Positions 41,370 to 53,903 are shown, counted from the first letter of the stretch. The stretch is 64,000 bases of DNA from Uloborus plumipes (GCA_038373865.1 JAXGGA010003446.1:1-64000), one strand, 5' to 3'. Made by a program: numbers and translations. The notes: generated by a model not told the origin, from the letters alone.

Positions 41370-42690
41370 TGCTAAATGTTCCGACTTCCTTCAGTGCTTC
41401 ATTCATAACTCCTATACTATTAGTCTTAAAGAGCGTCACTAGAGCTTAAACTGTTGAAAATTTAATGTTTTTTAAATTGGGTAAGCACATGTACCATCAA
41501 AAGTTGCGTAGTTTAGGAGTTATAAAGGAAACACCGAAAAAATTCGGAATTTTTTGCAGTTTTTCGCAAGAGCAAATGATTGTTTTTTTCGCGATTGTAT
41601 AAGGACTATTGAACTTACAGACTTATTTTTTGCCTTAAATGAAAGTCAATTAAGTTTACTGTAACTCAACGTCCATTTTTCACTTGTAGAGTTGGAATTT
41701 ATGTTGATATCTGGTCCTAAATACGATTGAAGCATTTTTTTTTTAATTTCGCAAAAAATGACCTATTTTCAAAGTATGATATTTCCGACACTATTTGTCT
41801 TACAGAGCGATACTAGAACTTAAACTGTTGCAAATTTAGTGTTCTTTAAAATGGGTATGCACATGTATTTTCATAAGTTGCATAAAGTTAGAGTACCAAA
41901 GGAAACACTGAAAAAAGTCGGAAATTTAGCAGTTTTTCGCAAAAACAAATATTTGTTGCTTCGCGATTATAAAAGAACTATCCAACTTACAGACTTCAAT
42001 TTTGCCTTAAATGAAAGCCAATTAAATGTACTGCAACTCAATGTCCATGTTTTACTTGTAGAGTAGAAATTTCTGTTGCTATTCGGTCCTAAATATGATT
42101 AAAGCGTGTTTTTTTTTCATTTTTTGCAAAAAATGACACATTTTCGAATAACGATATTTCCTAAACTATTCGTCTTACAGAGCACCACGTGAGCTTAAAT
42201 TCTGCGAAATTTAGTGTTCTTTAAAATAGGTAACCACATGTATTTTCATAAGTTGCATAAATTTAGAGTTACAAAGGAAACACTGAAAAAAGTCGGAAAA
42301 TTTCGAGGTTTTGCGCAAAAACAAATATTTGTTGTTTCGAGATTATAAAAGAACTATTCAACTTACAGACTTCAATTTTACCTTAAATGAAAGCCAATTA
42401 AATGTACTGTAACTTAATGTACAATTTTTGCTTGTAGAGTAGGAATTTATGTCGATATTTGGTCCAAAATGTGATTAAAGCATGTTTTTTTTGCGTTTTT
42501 CGCAAAAAATGACCTTCTTTGAAATACGATATCTCCTAAACTATTCAGCTCACAGAGCACCACGTGAGCTTAAATTCTTCGAAATTTAGTGTTCTTTAAA
42601 ATGGGTAGCCATGTGTTTATTCAAAAGTTGCATAGTTTAGGAGGTATAAGGGGAAAACTGAAAAAAGTCGGAAAATTTCGTAGTTTTTCG
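41370..42690. repeat. Tandem ~375-bp units in right arm
   Basis: CTGAAAAAAGTCGGAAA recurs near 41908, 42283 and 42658, with more diverged forms near 41537 and 41380. There are therefore more units than in the left arm. Each contains CTCACGTGGTGCTCTGT-type and TTAATTGGCTTTCATTTAAG-type blocks in the opposite orientation to the left arm. Confidence 0.75.
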
Positions 42691-42997
42691 CTAGTTACGC
42701 GGCGAGCACAAGTTTTAGAAAACTGCAAACTTAGATTTACACTACCCTAGGTGACCCAAACAACATATTAAAAAATTAGAACTACAACATGATGTGCGAA
42801 TTTAATGTCTAATATGACTGGACTGCAAGTCCTATGCGCGCGTAAAATAAGTTTGAGACGCTATAAAATATGATCCAAGTAACTTAGCGAATGCCTCCGT
42901 GGCTTAAAATGATTCTTATTGACCCAAAAACATAATTAACAAAAAATTTTGCTTTTACCTCAAAATGAATAATCCTTTCGCTATGCCGCCGGACTAA

Positions 42998-45900
42998 CTT
43001 GTCAAAAACCGGTTTCAATAATAATAAAGACCGTAAGTCAAAGACTTTGACCATACAACGATCGTACGGTGTTTAGGGGCAGGTCATATCAAATAGCAAT
43101 CTTCTCAATTGCCCAATAAAAGAAATTGTAAAACCAAAAAGGCAATAGATTAAAATTAAAAGGTCAAGAATTAGCTTTACAGAAAACACTAAAAAAATTC
43201 AAGAAAACTAAAACTGTACATATTTGCATTATTTGCAGTATGTATGTAAAGTGAAGCGGTCAATCCTTTCTTTTCTTTTTAGTTATAATTTGTCCTGGAA
43301 TTTAATTTCATTATTAGTGAGATATCAGTTTACGCTTTTAATTATTTAGTTCTTTGTTTTTTATCCCTGACAGTAGTTTAATTTTTTGTATGGATTTGTA
43401 AAATATCATTTCCTTATTTCAACTTTCAGCCATTAGTACATCTTATCCATTAGGTGGGTTATGATGACGTAAAATACCTTTTGTGTTTGAGAACATATTT
43501 TTCACTGTTCAAAAATAGATAACCGGATTTTCATTTTTTAAAAATTAAACCTAACACATTGTAGCTTTAAATTTCAGGATTTTAATTCGCACCCTAAAGA
43601 GCGAGAAAAAAATTGAAGCTTTTAATTTTATTCAACCTTTACTTGCGTTTTTTTTAAATCAGAAACAGTGAAAAAAAAATTAATTAAAATTTTCTGGCGC
43701 ACAATAACGATTACCAATTCAAAAATACTTTTTAGAAGCTGATGGTTTAATAAAATGAAATAAAATGAAAAATGTATTGCAAAATAGGACTAATTTTAAA
43801 TCAAAACGTGTGCTTACCTATCATACCATTAATTGCAAACTTTTGAAAAACCAAAAAAAAAAAAAAAAACCAAGGCACAAAAAAATAACTCAAGGAGGTT
43901 TTTCGTGCAGAGAACTCTTCAAAAGATATAATAATCTTAATAAAGAAAAATAAACAAATTGTGTCACATTACTCTTAGTTAAGATTCGTTTTTTTCTTCC
44001 AAGCACTAATGGCTGAATTTCTGTAAAGACTCATTTCATTAAGTTATTATAAAAACATAAACTTAATTTTCCTCTTTAGCGTAAGTTATAAACCTTTTTT
44101 ACTCTACTTTTACATTATTGTTTAAAACATTCGCAAGGTAAACAAATCGCTACCAAAATGCAGCAATTTATTGTAAATGTCCAACAAGGAACAACTTCAG
44201 AGTAAGATTCATGAGCAAAACTGATCATCCTAATAATCCTACTAAGAGCTTATGTAAGAATTTTGAGCATTTATCAAATGTAGCATTATCACTGACAAAA
44301 GCCTTCTAGTTATCATTGTTTGAGAATGTTTATCCTTAACAATTATACGTCGGGAGTATTATCACAAGTTTGTCCACTTGAAGATAGCTTCAACGTATTG
44401 TACGTGAGTGATGATGCTATGGTTGTGTTTCAAAATTCCTCCATTAAGCTTTTAAAATATTTATTAGCCATTAGATATAGAAACTTTCTGCGTCAAAGAG
44501 CTTAAGACAAATCTGCGTAAAGGTAAACGGATTGTTTGATGATTGATGATAAACACATACCTTTCATAAATTACTTGCCGTAGATAGACGCACTTTACTT
44601 AATCCGACACATAAAACATTTCTTTACTATTTGAAATATTTAATGACTGATTTTTGTTAATTCTGCGCATAAAAAGCTTTTGGAAAATTTAAAAGTGTGT
44701 CTGTCAATTTTAATTTGTAATATACCTTTCGTAAGTAATCTGTAAATCACTCTGGTTATTTAAATATTGAATTAGGGTATAGTCAATTAATAAATTTGAA
44801 TATTGGTTATTTAATCTGACTTTAAATCCTTTGTAATAGCAACTGCGTATTTTAACGGTAGCATTTTTTGGAAAAAGTTAACTACTTTGTGCTGTTTAGA
44901 TGAATGTATTTTTTTCTTGGCAATTGAGTTCGTAGTGGAATGTGGGGAAAGATATATTTGATTTAACTACACTTTTTCAAAAAGGAGCAAATTTGAACTT
45001 CGGTTTGAAAATTACAGTACATGACGAGAGGAAACTATTTTAAACTAAAAATATGATTGAAATATTTCATAGTTTTAGCAGTTTTTTAATTCAAAAAAAT
45101 GGAAACTGTTCATTTTTTAATGGTGCAAAGATATATTTTTCTAACGAAATAAATCTTATTTGATAATTGAAAATATATTTTTTGTAATAAATGATTAAAT
45201 TAACAAATAAATGAGTACTTACTGAGACAATAAACAAATAATAACTAAATAAGTAATAGAATGAGGAATAAAGTAGTGAATAAATTGGTGAATGAAAAAA
45301 AAGAGCAAATGAGTGAATTAATAACAGAATCAACTAACAAAATGAATGAGCAAGTGAATTAACAAATCAATGAATCAGTAAATGAAATAAAATATAACAC
45401 TTTGCCCTGCGTGCACTTGCAGTTCTGAGCACCGGTATATCTTATTTAATACTTAAAATGGTTATTACATAATTTCTACCATTTTATACAATAACAAAAA
45501 TTACTTTTGATAGACGCAAAATATTAAAAGGTGTGCATCACATTTTGAAAAAGATTTTTATCATTTTTTTTCTTAATCCTTACAGTTATTTATTTTTGAC
45601 TTGAACCAACTATGTGTTTAAGAAATTAGTTGAAACATTATTGATAGAGTTTACTTCGCCAACAGAACTACAGCCAAACAGAATGTGCAATCAAAATTCT
45701 TCTGAAAGTCAATGCTAAAGTTTATTTTTTTAAGTATAAGTTGTAATGTCTTTCAAAGATATAACTTTTAGTTTTTTTACCCTTCTGTTTGGGAGTTTAA
45801 GTACTTTGGTAAATAAAGAGCTGTGTTGAAACTGCTGCTGAATGTAGAGTCCGTAACGAATTTTGAAAATTCATAAAAATTAACGAATTGCAACAATCAT

Positions 45901-48059
45901 GAAATTTGTAAAAAAAAAAAAAAAAATTTTCAAACACCCAAATAATTTTAACAAGAAGGAAGAAGAAGTAAAAGTTAACAAGCTTTGGCATCCAGTCATC
46001 TGTCAATCCCGAGCCGGAAAGTAGAGGGCGCTGCGTTTTCAATTTAAAATCTTGCAGCAGTTCGAAATTTCGCATCAGTCGCCAAATAAATCAACGACAC
46101 CCACTGAAGATGATCGCCGCAGTTGCGATTGAAACGTATGGACTAAAGTCATCCAGACCACGGCACAACAGCCCGGAATCCGTAACTAGTAATCATGAAA
46201 TTTGTTTTAGAATATTGTAACAGCATAGGTGAAATTAGAAAATATGCAATTTAGTGAAATGAAATGCATAAAAAATGTTAACTAAACTTTTACTCCAATT
46301 ATTGTTACGGACTTTACAATCATATTTTCACAATAGAACTTTTATAGAACGCATTTTTTGATTAAAATTTTTAGCTATATTAGAGATGAGCCTTTACTTT
46401 ATCTGTCTCAAGTACCAGTTTTGGCTTGAAAATCAGTTTAAGCCAGATTTAAAGAAAAATTCAATGTAGACTCCGTAACAGTGAAAATTGAAATTTCAAT
46501 GTTCCGAGTGCTATTACAAACATAATATAAAGTTAACTATGAAAAAATGATATTCATATACTTTAAAATGTACTTTTTCAATTTATGTAAAAATTTTTAA
46601 CTTTTAATAAGTTTAGTTACGGACACCCCTATGTCACAAATACCGTGAAATGCCCCAGAGATAAAATTAGTCTTTTTCTACATAACTGTAATAATTACAA
46701 GAAATAATAACTATTTGATTGTAAGATTGAATAACGATTGATATTTGGTACTAAAATTCCAATATCATAAAGATAAGTCTCAAGCTGTGTTTGGAGAAAA
46801 AATGCTTTACCGAATTTTCCTTTTAAGGATTTTTTTGTTCAAAACGTGGCAGAAAAACACTATGGTTTGAAGAATGCTTTTGTCGTTTTCTTGAGAAAAG
46901 AGTTTGTGGATCAAAAGGTTTCACGCATGGTTCTAGTTACGATCTTTTATTGAAAATCGTTTCAAGACATTTTATTCCTTTTGTACAAAGAAACTCAAGA
47001 ACTAACACTTTTTATATAGTTCAATGCGCAGATCCTGGGTATTAGTACTTGTAAAATAAAAGAAAAAAGCAATCAATGTGTAAAAAGAAACTCGAATAAT
47101 CCAATGAAACGGACATTGATAAAAGTAATATTGTTCTATAGAACAAATAAAATTTTATTTGTTTCAGTTTCGCAGAAAAAAAAAATACATATATATATAT
47201 TTTGTATCAATTTTGCTTTTGTGTGAACTGATTTTCTACGTTACTGTTGTTTTTATTTTCGCTCTGTAGAGATTTATTTATCCAAAAATATAACCTTTTA
47301 ATGATTTAGTGTTACACACGGTTACTACGTAAAAACAAATACATTTCATTAGATGATTGGAAAACAAAAATATTCTTTTAGATGACACTGTTAAAAAATC
47401 GTGGAACTGTGATAGAAAATTATGTTATTTAATTAGGTCTATGATAACGTAAAATAAAACGAATCTGCACTGATGATGAAATACATGCGAAAAATTTTTT
47501 CTTCAGTATACTGCAGATAAATGTTTTAGATATATATTTACTGGAAAACATGATGTATGTCTATATCGAGTTTCCTTTAGTTTATGCTTCAGAAAGTAAG
47601 TGTTAAGACCAATTTGTTTGAGAAATAATATGAGGATATGTTGAAGTCTCTTTTAAACTGAAAGGCAAAAGGTTAGTATCATTATTAGATATTTAATTGA
47701 ATGGATCAGTTCCAAACACTGAAATGAACGCTTACTGGGCGTATTTTAAAAATGAACTACAGATAAAGAAGACGTAGACTGGATAAACTCGAATAACACA
47801 ACTCTTCTTTCTATATATCTTGTGCTGCTTGAGCATTATGTACATCTTAGAGTAATCAGTATTATTATATTTGTAAAAGAGAAATATTGGCCGTTTTCTG
47901 TGGTTAGTTGAAAATTATTTTATTAGTGACAAATTTATGACAAAAAACAGAATAATTTTTGATATTATTATAATATTAAATGACAAACAATAAAGTGATG
48001 TGTTGTGCTAAGTTATTTATTCTTGCAACACAGTATTAACTATACTACTTAGTTGAAAG
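42998..48059. other. AT-rich stretch without recognised gene
   Basis: No gene recognised. It contains a degenerate TGAA/TAAA simple repeat (45188-45390) and a GC-richer fragment at about 46010-46200. The latter, with AGAGGGCGCTGCG and CTGAAGATGATCGCCGC, resembles part of a retroelement end. Confidence 0.4.
45188..45390. repeat. Degenerate (TGAA/TAAA)n tetranucleotide repeat
   Basis: Successive AAATAAATGAGT, GTGAATAAATTGGTGAATG and AATGAATGAGCAAGTG blocks form an old, diverged tetranucleotide array. Confidence 0.7.
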
Positions 48060-48061
48060 TA

Positions 48062-48289
48062 CCGTAAGGTCGGGTTACTTGGACCCTAAGGGGTTACTTG
48101 AGCCCATTACACTAAAATGATAAAATCTAGGTTTGGTACTTATTAGTTGAAGACTCGCACGTAGTTCCTCGTTTCTCCTCTAGGTAGAAGCACTCTGCAG
48201 TCTCTAATGCTAGTACCAAACCCAGATTTTATCATTTTACTGTGGGCTCAAGTAACCTCCTTGTGGGTCCAAGTAACCCGACTTTACGG
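48062..48289. mobile_element. 228-bp TA-flanked MITE, copy 1
   Basis: Long inverted ends (CCGTAAGGTCGGGTTACTTG, mirrored at 48289) with TA outside both. Inner arms ATGATAAAATCTAGGTTTGG and their complement continue the palindrome. A second copy lies at 49700-49927, about 96% identical by eye. Tc1/mariner-type by target site. Confidence 0.88.
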
Positions 48290-48291
48290 TA

Positions 48292-49697
48292 CAAACTTTA
48301 ACGACCTCAATAATTATAACAAAATAAAACATAGGCAAAACTACAAACTGCAAACTAGTGTACGCATTTGGAAAATACATATTAACACTATTATTTTTAA
48401 ATTGATTAATATAAAATAAGGAAACACTTTACTACACAACTGAAGCAAATACTATGTTTGATACAATATGATGCACGCTTGCAAATCTCCAGTTTCACCT
48501 TATTTAAAGAAAAAAGAAGTACGATCCTAGAGAAAGCAAGCCAGTATCTAAAAATACGTCTTACTACTTCTAAGCCATATGATAATACTAAACAATAAAA
48601 TGTCTAGATTTTTTTTCCTTTGCAGTTTTTCCAATCCACATGGGAGCTTTGTGAGTTTTTTGCCCCTAAGTAAAGAATTGTTCATCTTAAGCTGCATGAT
48701 GTGCATTCAACCAATAAATCTCTTATAAAAACCTTGGTAAGTTTTTTACTTTCCTCAAACATTTTTTTCTCCATCTTTTCCGAAGGATTTAGTCATAATG
48801 CTCCCAAGTGTGACGTATCTTACTTTTTTCCATCATTGAGGCTTCATCACTTGGGACGGCACATAATATAAATCTTTCAGTGTAGAATATCTCTATGAAG
48901 GTCATTTTAGATTTTCAAATTTATTGGTCAGAAAGTGGTATTTTCCAACATACATTGTCTGAGTTTTGACGATATATCTTATCCTTCTTCTGTATTGTTT
49001 ACTTTATATTCCTCTTTAATAAATAGATTCTTTAAAAAAGGTATTTTTGATGCATTTTTGTTTTAAATTGCTGGTACTATTTAAGATGTTCTTGAAAAGA
49101 TTATTCAATTATTGTTTAAAAATATCAAAGTTTAATTCAGAAATAATGTATACAAATTTTTTAAAGATCTTGCAACTAAGCAAAAAGCATGAAACACAGT
49201 AAGACCCAACAGTAAACAACACATGTCTTTATTAATGGTGACTAGGGGAAGGCAAAAATACTCGTGGTCGCAAAGTCTTCAAGTGAATTGATACCTCTCT
49301 AGGTAATGGACCAGTGGTTTTCTCAGCTTCTGGTCAGGATTTGAAAAAAATTGAGCGTTCTTTAGGGCCATATCGCTGAAAAACCGTTAGTTATGGCAGG
49401 TACGGAGGACTCGGGAGAAAAAGAGAAAAGTCAACAACGTATTTATTTCCAAATACGAAAAAAAACTAATACAAAATCACAATTTCAAGGTTTTCAATTT
49501 TAACATCTCTCCATCCCACAATCAACTAAAAAGTAACCCCAAATGTAAATTTGTCTTACATTAAAATACTGAAAAATATTGCAAAATGAATCGTATATTT
49601 TTTTGTTGCTACGGGATTAATTTGTTGCTATGAGATCATATTCCACTCATATTCAATAAGTTTTATAAGTTTTTAAAATTTCTAAACTCTTTTTAAA
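48292..49697. other. AT-rich stretch without recognised gene
   Basis: Nothing coding. CCAGTGGTTTTCTCAGCTTC near 49309 vaguely resembles a decayed hAT end but has no partner. Confidence 0.4.
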
Positions 49698-49699
49698 TA

Positions 49700-49927
49700 G
49701 CGTAAAGTCGGGTTACTTGGACCCTAAGGGGTTACTTGAGCCCATTACAGTAAAATGATAAAATCTAGGTTTGGTACTTATTAGTTGAAGACTTGCACGT
49801 AGTTCCTCGTTTCTCCTCTAGGTAGAAGCACTCTGCAGTCTCTAATGCTAATACCAAACCCAGATTTTATCATTTTACTGTGGGCTTAAGTAACCTTCTT
49901 GTGGGTCCAAGTAACCCGACTTTACGG
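49700..49927. mobile_element. 228-bp TA-flanked MITE, copy 2
   Basis: Same length and orientation as 48062-48289, with only about eight substitutions by eye, and TA on both sides (49698-49699, 49928-49929). Confidence 0.88.
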
Positions 49928-49929
49928 TA

Positions 49930-50365
49930 TTTTACACTTCGTGTCTGTAGCTGACGAAGAAGTTCCATCTTTTAAAGATTTCATTGTACTCGATTCCAGT
50001 AATTTAAGTAAGATAACATTTTTGTGCAGAAGGAAAAATTGAATGAAGCATCGATAATAATGCACAAAAGATGCAAATTATTACAAGGGGACAACGAGAA
50101 ATTTATCAAGGCAAAGGACTTAGCCGTACAAATTAATTAACAAATATTTCTCCTCGTTTTACACTATTTCCTGTTTTATATAATTTCGTTCAGTTCACAA
50201 CTCAAATCTTTTGCATTGAAAGAAATTTTTTGTAGCCCCTAAAACTCGTACAAACTATTTAACAGTTGCTGTTTTTAATTAGCCTCGTTTTTTAAATCAA
50301 CTCTGCTCTAGATTTAAAAAAAAAAGAACACTTTTAATTTAGAATTTGAAATTGAATTATTCAAA
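49930..50365. other. AT-rich stretch without recognised gene
   Basis: Nothing recognised. Confidence 0.35.
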
Positions 50366-50508
50366 ATGAAATATACTAATGAACATGCAGCTTACAGTGG
50401 AAATATCATTGTTAGAAGTGTGCATGTTAATATTATACATGAAATATACAAATGAACATGCAGCTTACAGTGGAAATATCATCGTTAGAAGTGTGCATGT
50501 TAATATTT
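50366..50508. repeat. Tandem duplication, 73-bp unit x2
   Basis: ATGAAATATAC through GTGCATGTTAATATT occurs twice head to tail (50366 and 50439) with about two or three differences. Confidence 0.9.
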
Positions 50509-51943
50509 GTCCTTAGTGTGAGTTCCAAAATGTAATGCATAGTGCAATATTTTCTGCTCCTTCAAGTTAAGTGTAAGTATCAACACATTCGGATCAGTTT
50601 TTATATCTCAATGTTTAACTAGTCTCAACATTTAAAAAAAAAAGACATATAATAAACTTTGGAGCATTCTTTAGTATTTTCCATACTTTTAATAGCAAAA
50701 CCTTTTTTAAGTAATGAAAACACAATGCACCAGATATTACGCCTGTTTTAAATCATTTCAGAAGCAAAAGAGTTACGCCTACTTGCAGTTTTTCTAGCTC
50801 TCATAAAATATGGCCGACTCGCGTCCAAAGGGTAAACCTAAAATTGCGTGACAAGAAGAAATGTGCTTTCATCGCCAAGTTTTGATTGTGAACAATTTAA
50901 GATGAAAGTGAAAAACGGCATTTTATCTATAATGCCTCTATGAATTATTACGGCTTTCATGAACCCCATCTTTCCGGAAAATATTTTCAGATTGTTATGT
51001 ACTCGGTTTTTGTTAAAAATGAATTATTACTAGCTTTTTGTTCCACCAAGTTTCAGAAATTCATGATACGCAATAAAATACTTTTACTGTCTATCTTAAT
51101 GAGTCGAAGTCAGTTATGTTTCTCGTATGATTCATAAATAAAACATTTACCTAGTGCCTTGCTCTTAATTCTTGATAGTTTTAGAAAGAGCTAGTGGTTT
51201 TTAAGTTTAGTAAAAAATGGGTTATTTGAGGTTGAAAGTCATGGAAAAAATATTAGAAAACTTCTTCATCACCTTAGTTTAAGTTTAAGAGTAGTTTTGA
51301 CAGTTACATTTATACGAATTGCACAAATATCAATTAATTGCAATCACAAACTTTTTTTTCTTGCAATTATATTCAAGACAGTCACATCATATAAATAACA
51401 GAAAGGAGTTTGAGTACAAATGAGTGAAAAAATACAGAAAAAGTTGCTATAAAAAGCATAGCGATTTTCCCAGGATAGACTATTGGTACAATCATTCAAC
51501 GTTTTATTTCGTTTTATTTAATCATTATCGTCTTAGCAAAGAAAGAAATAATTTGACAAGTGTTATGGCCTTCAAAATGCTCCGAAATGTGTTCCTAAGT
51601 TTTAATTTAACAATCATCCCGAAGACAACACGTTATGTAGACACGTTATGTAGATAGTAGTTTTAAAAATCATGCCAGTATATTTAAATAGGAACTCATT
51701 CAGAGTACGTTTTAAGCAATTGGAACCCTTTTTTTCTGAATTAAAGAGTTCCAAATACGTTCCTAATATTTACCAGGAGTTTGTAGTGTGTACATATTAT
51801 CTTTCTATGATTTTATTGAGTTGAGTATTTTCATACACAGTGAGTATTTATAGTTAATGGAAGCATCAATAGTACGAAGCATTGCAAAAAATGAAATATA
51901 TAAAAACAAATCTATCTAGTATTGTTCAAAAGAAAGAAATAAC
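50509..51943. other. AT-rich stretch without recognised gene
   Basis: No gene recognised; small frames at 50940-51137 and 51424-51657 show no domain. Confidence 0.4.
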
Positions 51944-52221
51944 AGACGCACAGTGGAGTATTTGAGTGAAAATCCTGGCCAAAAGTCGAAAATGTAAAGT
52001 ATGGTCAATCTCACACTACTATTCGTTTTCGGACAACTGATAAGACACTACGTCATAATATACAACATAAAATCCCTTCCACTTTGATTAAGACCCATAC
52101 GAATGCTTCAAACTCAGTCGATGTGGAATCTGCGCTGCTGTTTTCTTGAAAGCTTCGTTTGTTGCTTACTTTCAATGCGCTGTATTCGGTGGCTTATTTT
52201 GAAATTATATAAAAAACACTA

Positions 52222-53065
52222 ATGAATATGGAAGACGAAGGTATGTACTTTAATATGATGTGCAATCCATGTAGAATTTGCTTCGGGAAATATTTTTTTA
52301 ATACTGTTTTACACAACTTTAAAAAAATCGCTCTTCTTTCGGTAATTTTTTTAAAAAGAAAGGTTTTTATATGGGTTCCGGTCATTTCCGGACGCAAGTT
52401 CGGGTATCAAAATAAAGCTTAAAGTTCCCTTAAAACGTATTTGAAAAAAAAGTTGCCCCTTTTTGCCCCATTTTGCTTAAAATAGGTTTAAACTGGATGA
52501 AGTAAATTTACGTTTTTTCTTTCGGGTTTGTACATGTTCGTTTTTTTTTCAGGATCTTCTAGGAAGTTTATAGAAATCACAAACAAATCATTGTATGAGA
52601 TGATTAAAAAGTGTCCGTCTAAAAAATTAGACGAAAAAGTTATGTATTCGCAGAGTTTTGGGTCAAAAACTCCACTGAGGGGAAGCAGAAAAATTTTCGG
52701 TTTCCAGTGCTATATAACATTAATATGTGTAGGTAATTTTCCCTTATCTTTGGCAATTTATGTAAAAATTACTTTGAGTTGAAATAAAAAAGGAACGGTT
52801 TAACGAATCTTTTCGAACTATAGCCTTTGTTACTCCCTGAGAATGTACCTTTCATATGCTGAAAATGTTTTTCAAATAGGTGCATGGTTTCGGAGGTTAT
52901 TTAAGATACAAAATCACCCTTCCTCTTTGTTATGTTGGAAAAGATTTATTCAGTGAAAAAGGATTCATTAAAACATCAAAATATTTGCCTGCAATTCTCG
53001 TGGCCTTTTTTTTTTTCCTTTGTTCAAGGTTAATTTGTCAGGTCAAGACATTTTTTGTAACTTAA
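52222..53065 (+). CDS. Tentative three-exon gene model inside the Transib-like element
   Basis: The model joins ATG-containing exon 52222-52240 (MNMEDE, donor AAG|GTATGT), exon 52553-52728 (acceptor after a T run ending CAG; begins SSRKFIEITNKSLYEM; donor GTAGGT) and exon 52880-53065 (acceptor AAATAG; begins VHGFGGYLRYKITLPLCYVG; stop at 53063-53065). The phases are compatible (1, then 0), giving about 126 residues. The exon 2 part is Lys/Ser-rich and reads like coding sequence; the last ~20 residues are Phe-rich and less convincing. No known domain. It could be captured host exons, a remnant of the element's own gene, or chance; the donor at 52729 is weak. Confidence 0.22.
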
Positions 53066-53224
53066 CGATTAGAAATTATAATCAAAAGTTTTTCCTCATA
53101 TTTAAGTAACGTTTTTGACAGAATACTGGTATTGTTGAACTACTTTTTTGGGAGGGGGGAGAGGAGGCAATGTAATAATTACATTCCGTCAAAGGAAAAA
53201 ATACATCGAATAAAATACGCTTAC

Positions 53225-53268
53225 TTATTAGCTTTCGCTTCAAACAATTCCTCGTCAGCTTCTGGCAT
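53225..53268 (-). other. Exon-like islet, minus strand
   Basis: Read on the minus strand, this encodes MPEADEELFEAKAN and then a strong donor-like AA|GTAAGC at 53224-53219. The same frame stays open upstream (AAAGN) to a possible acceptor ending CGCAG. The composition is more protein-like than its surroundings. No family recognised. Confidence 0.2.
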
Positions 53269-53903
53269 GTTGCCAGCTGCTGCGGAACGAACGTAAAACC
53301 ATGGTGAAACACGATGAAAATTTTTCCTTCACCTTTTTAAAAAAATCACTAAAAATCAATGAAGCAAGATAACTTCACCGTTTTTGCTTTAAATGAAGGT
53401 GAAATGTTTATATTGTATCCTTGAAAAGTTTCAGAGCAATAACACCATTAGATTCTCGGATGCAGGAATTTTAATTTACATTGATTGATTAATTGAAAAA
53501 CGTCGAAAAAGTCACCTATCTTTGAAAATTCCTGAAAATTCGGTAAATTACATTAGAATTTCAAACAATTTAGACTTTTAAAGAAATTGAATTGCTCCAA
53601 ATGGTGATGTATATTTTTTTCTTCCTACGTTCACTAGAAACCTTTTTACGGTCGTAAACTCGCAAAATTCAAAACCATGGATAAAACATTAAATAACTTT
53701 TTTTCTAAATTAAATTTTAAAAATCGAGCTTCAAGTTACAACATCTGACCTTTTAGACACTTTATTGACCAAGTTTCATAGCTGTACGCTGGGTAGCTTT
53801 GCTGTACAACGCCCAAACGCACAGAAGGATATTCCCTTAGAAGAGCGAAAATTCCAAAATAGTTTTTGCCAGGATTTTCAGTCAAATACTCCACTGTGAG
53901 ACG

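Larger units (their letters stand above)
35986..42997. mobile_element. 7-kb element with long inverted arms and a candidate transposase gene
   Basis: The outer regions 35986-37164 and about 41290-42997 are inverted copies. Both start near a CGGCATA motif, then share GAGGTAAAAGCAA, CACGGAGGCATTCGCTAA, GCGCGCATAGGACTTGCAG and CTTGTGCTCGCCGCG. The arms are built of ~375-bp tandem units and differ in length. Between them lies a decayed gene (37273-41211) interrupted by younger insertions. One gene enclosed by long inverted repeats is the layout of an autonomous DNA transposon. The superfamily cannot be fixed from this copy; an Academ-like origin is a guess based on the protein family. The target duplication is not clear, so the outer limits carry an uncertainty of about 20 bp. 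Confidence 0.75.
51949..53898. mobile_element. Transib-like DNA element, 1.95 kb
   Basis: A ~34-bp inverted terminus begins CACAGTGGAGTATTTGA at both ends with two mismatches. A 5-bp direct repeat AGACG lies outside each (51944-51948 and 53899-53903). A CACWRTG start plus 5-bp TSD is the Transib signature, and CACAGTG is also the consensus RSS heptamer. On the right end, GCAAAAACT sits 22 bp after the heptamer, close to the RSS nonamer. No Transib transposase was recognised inside, so it is non-autonomous or heavily diverged. Exon-like islands are present. Confidence 0.72.

Noticed and set aside
49300..49345. hAT end near CCAGTGGTTTTCTCAGC
   Set aside because: Only a loose match to the hAT terminus, with no inverted partner or target duplication found.
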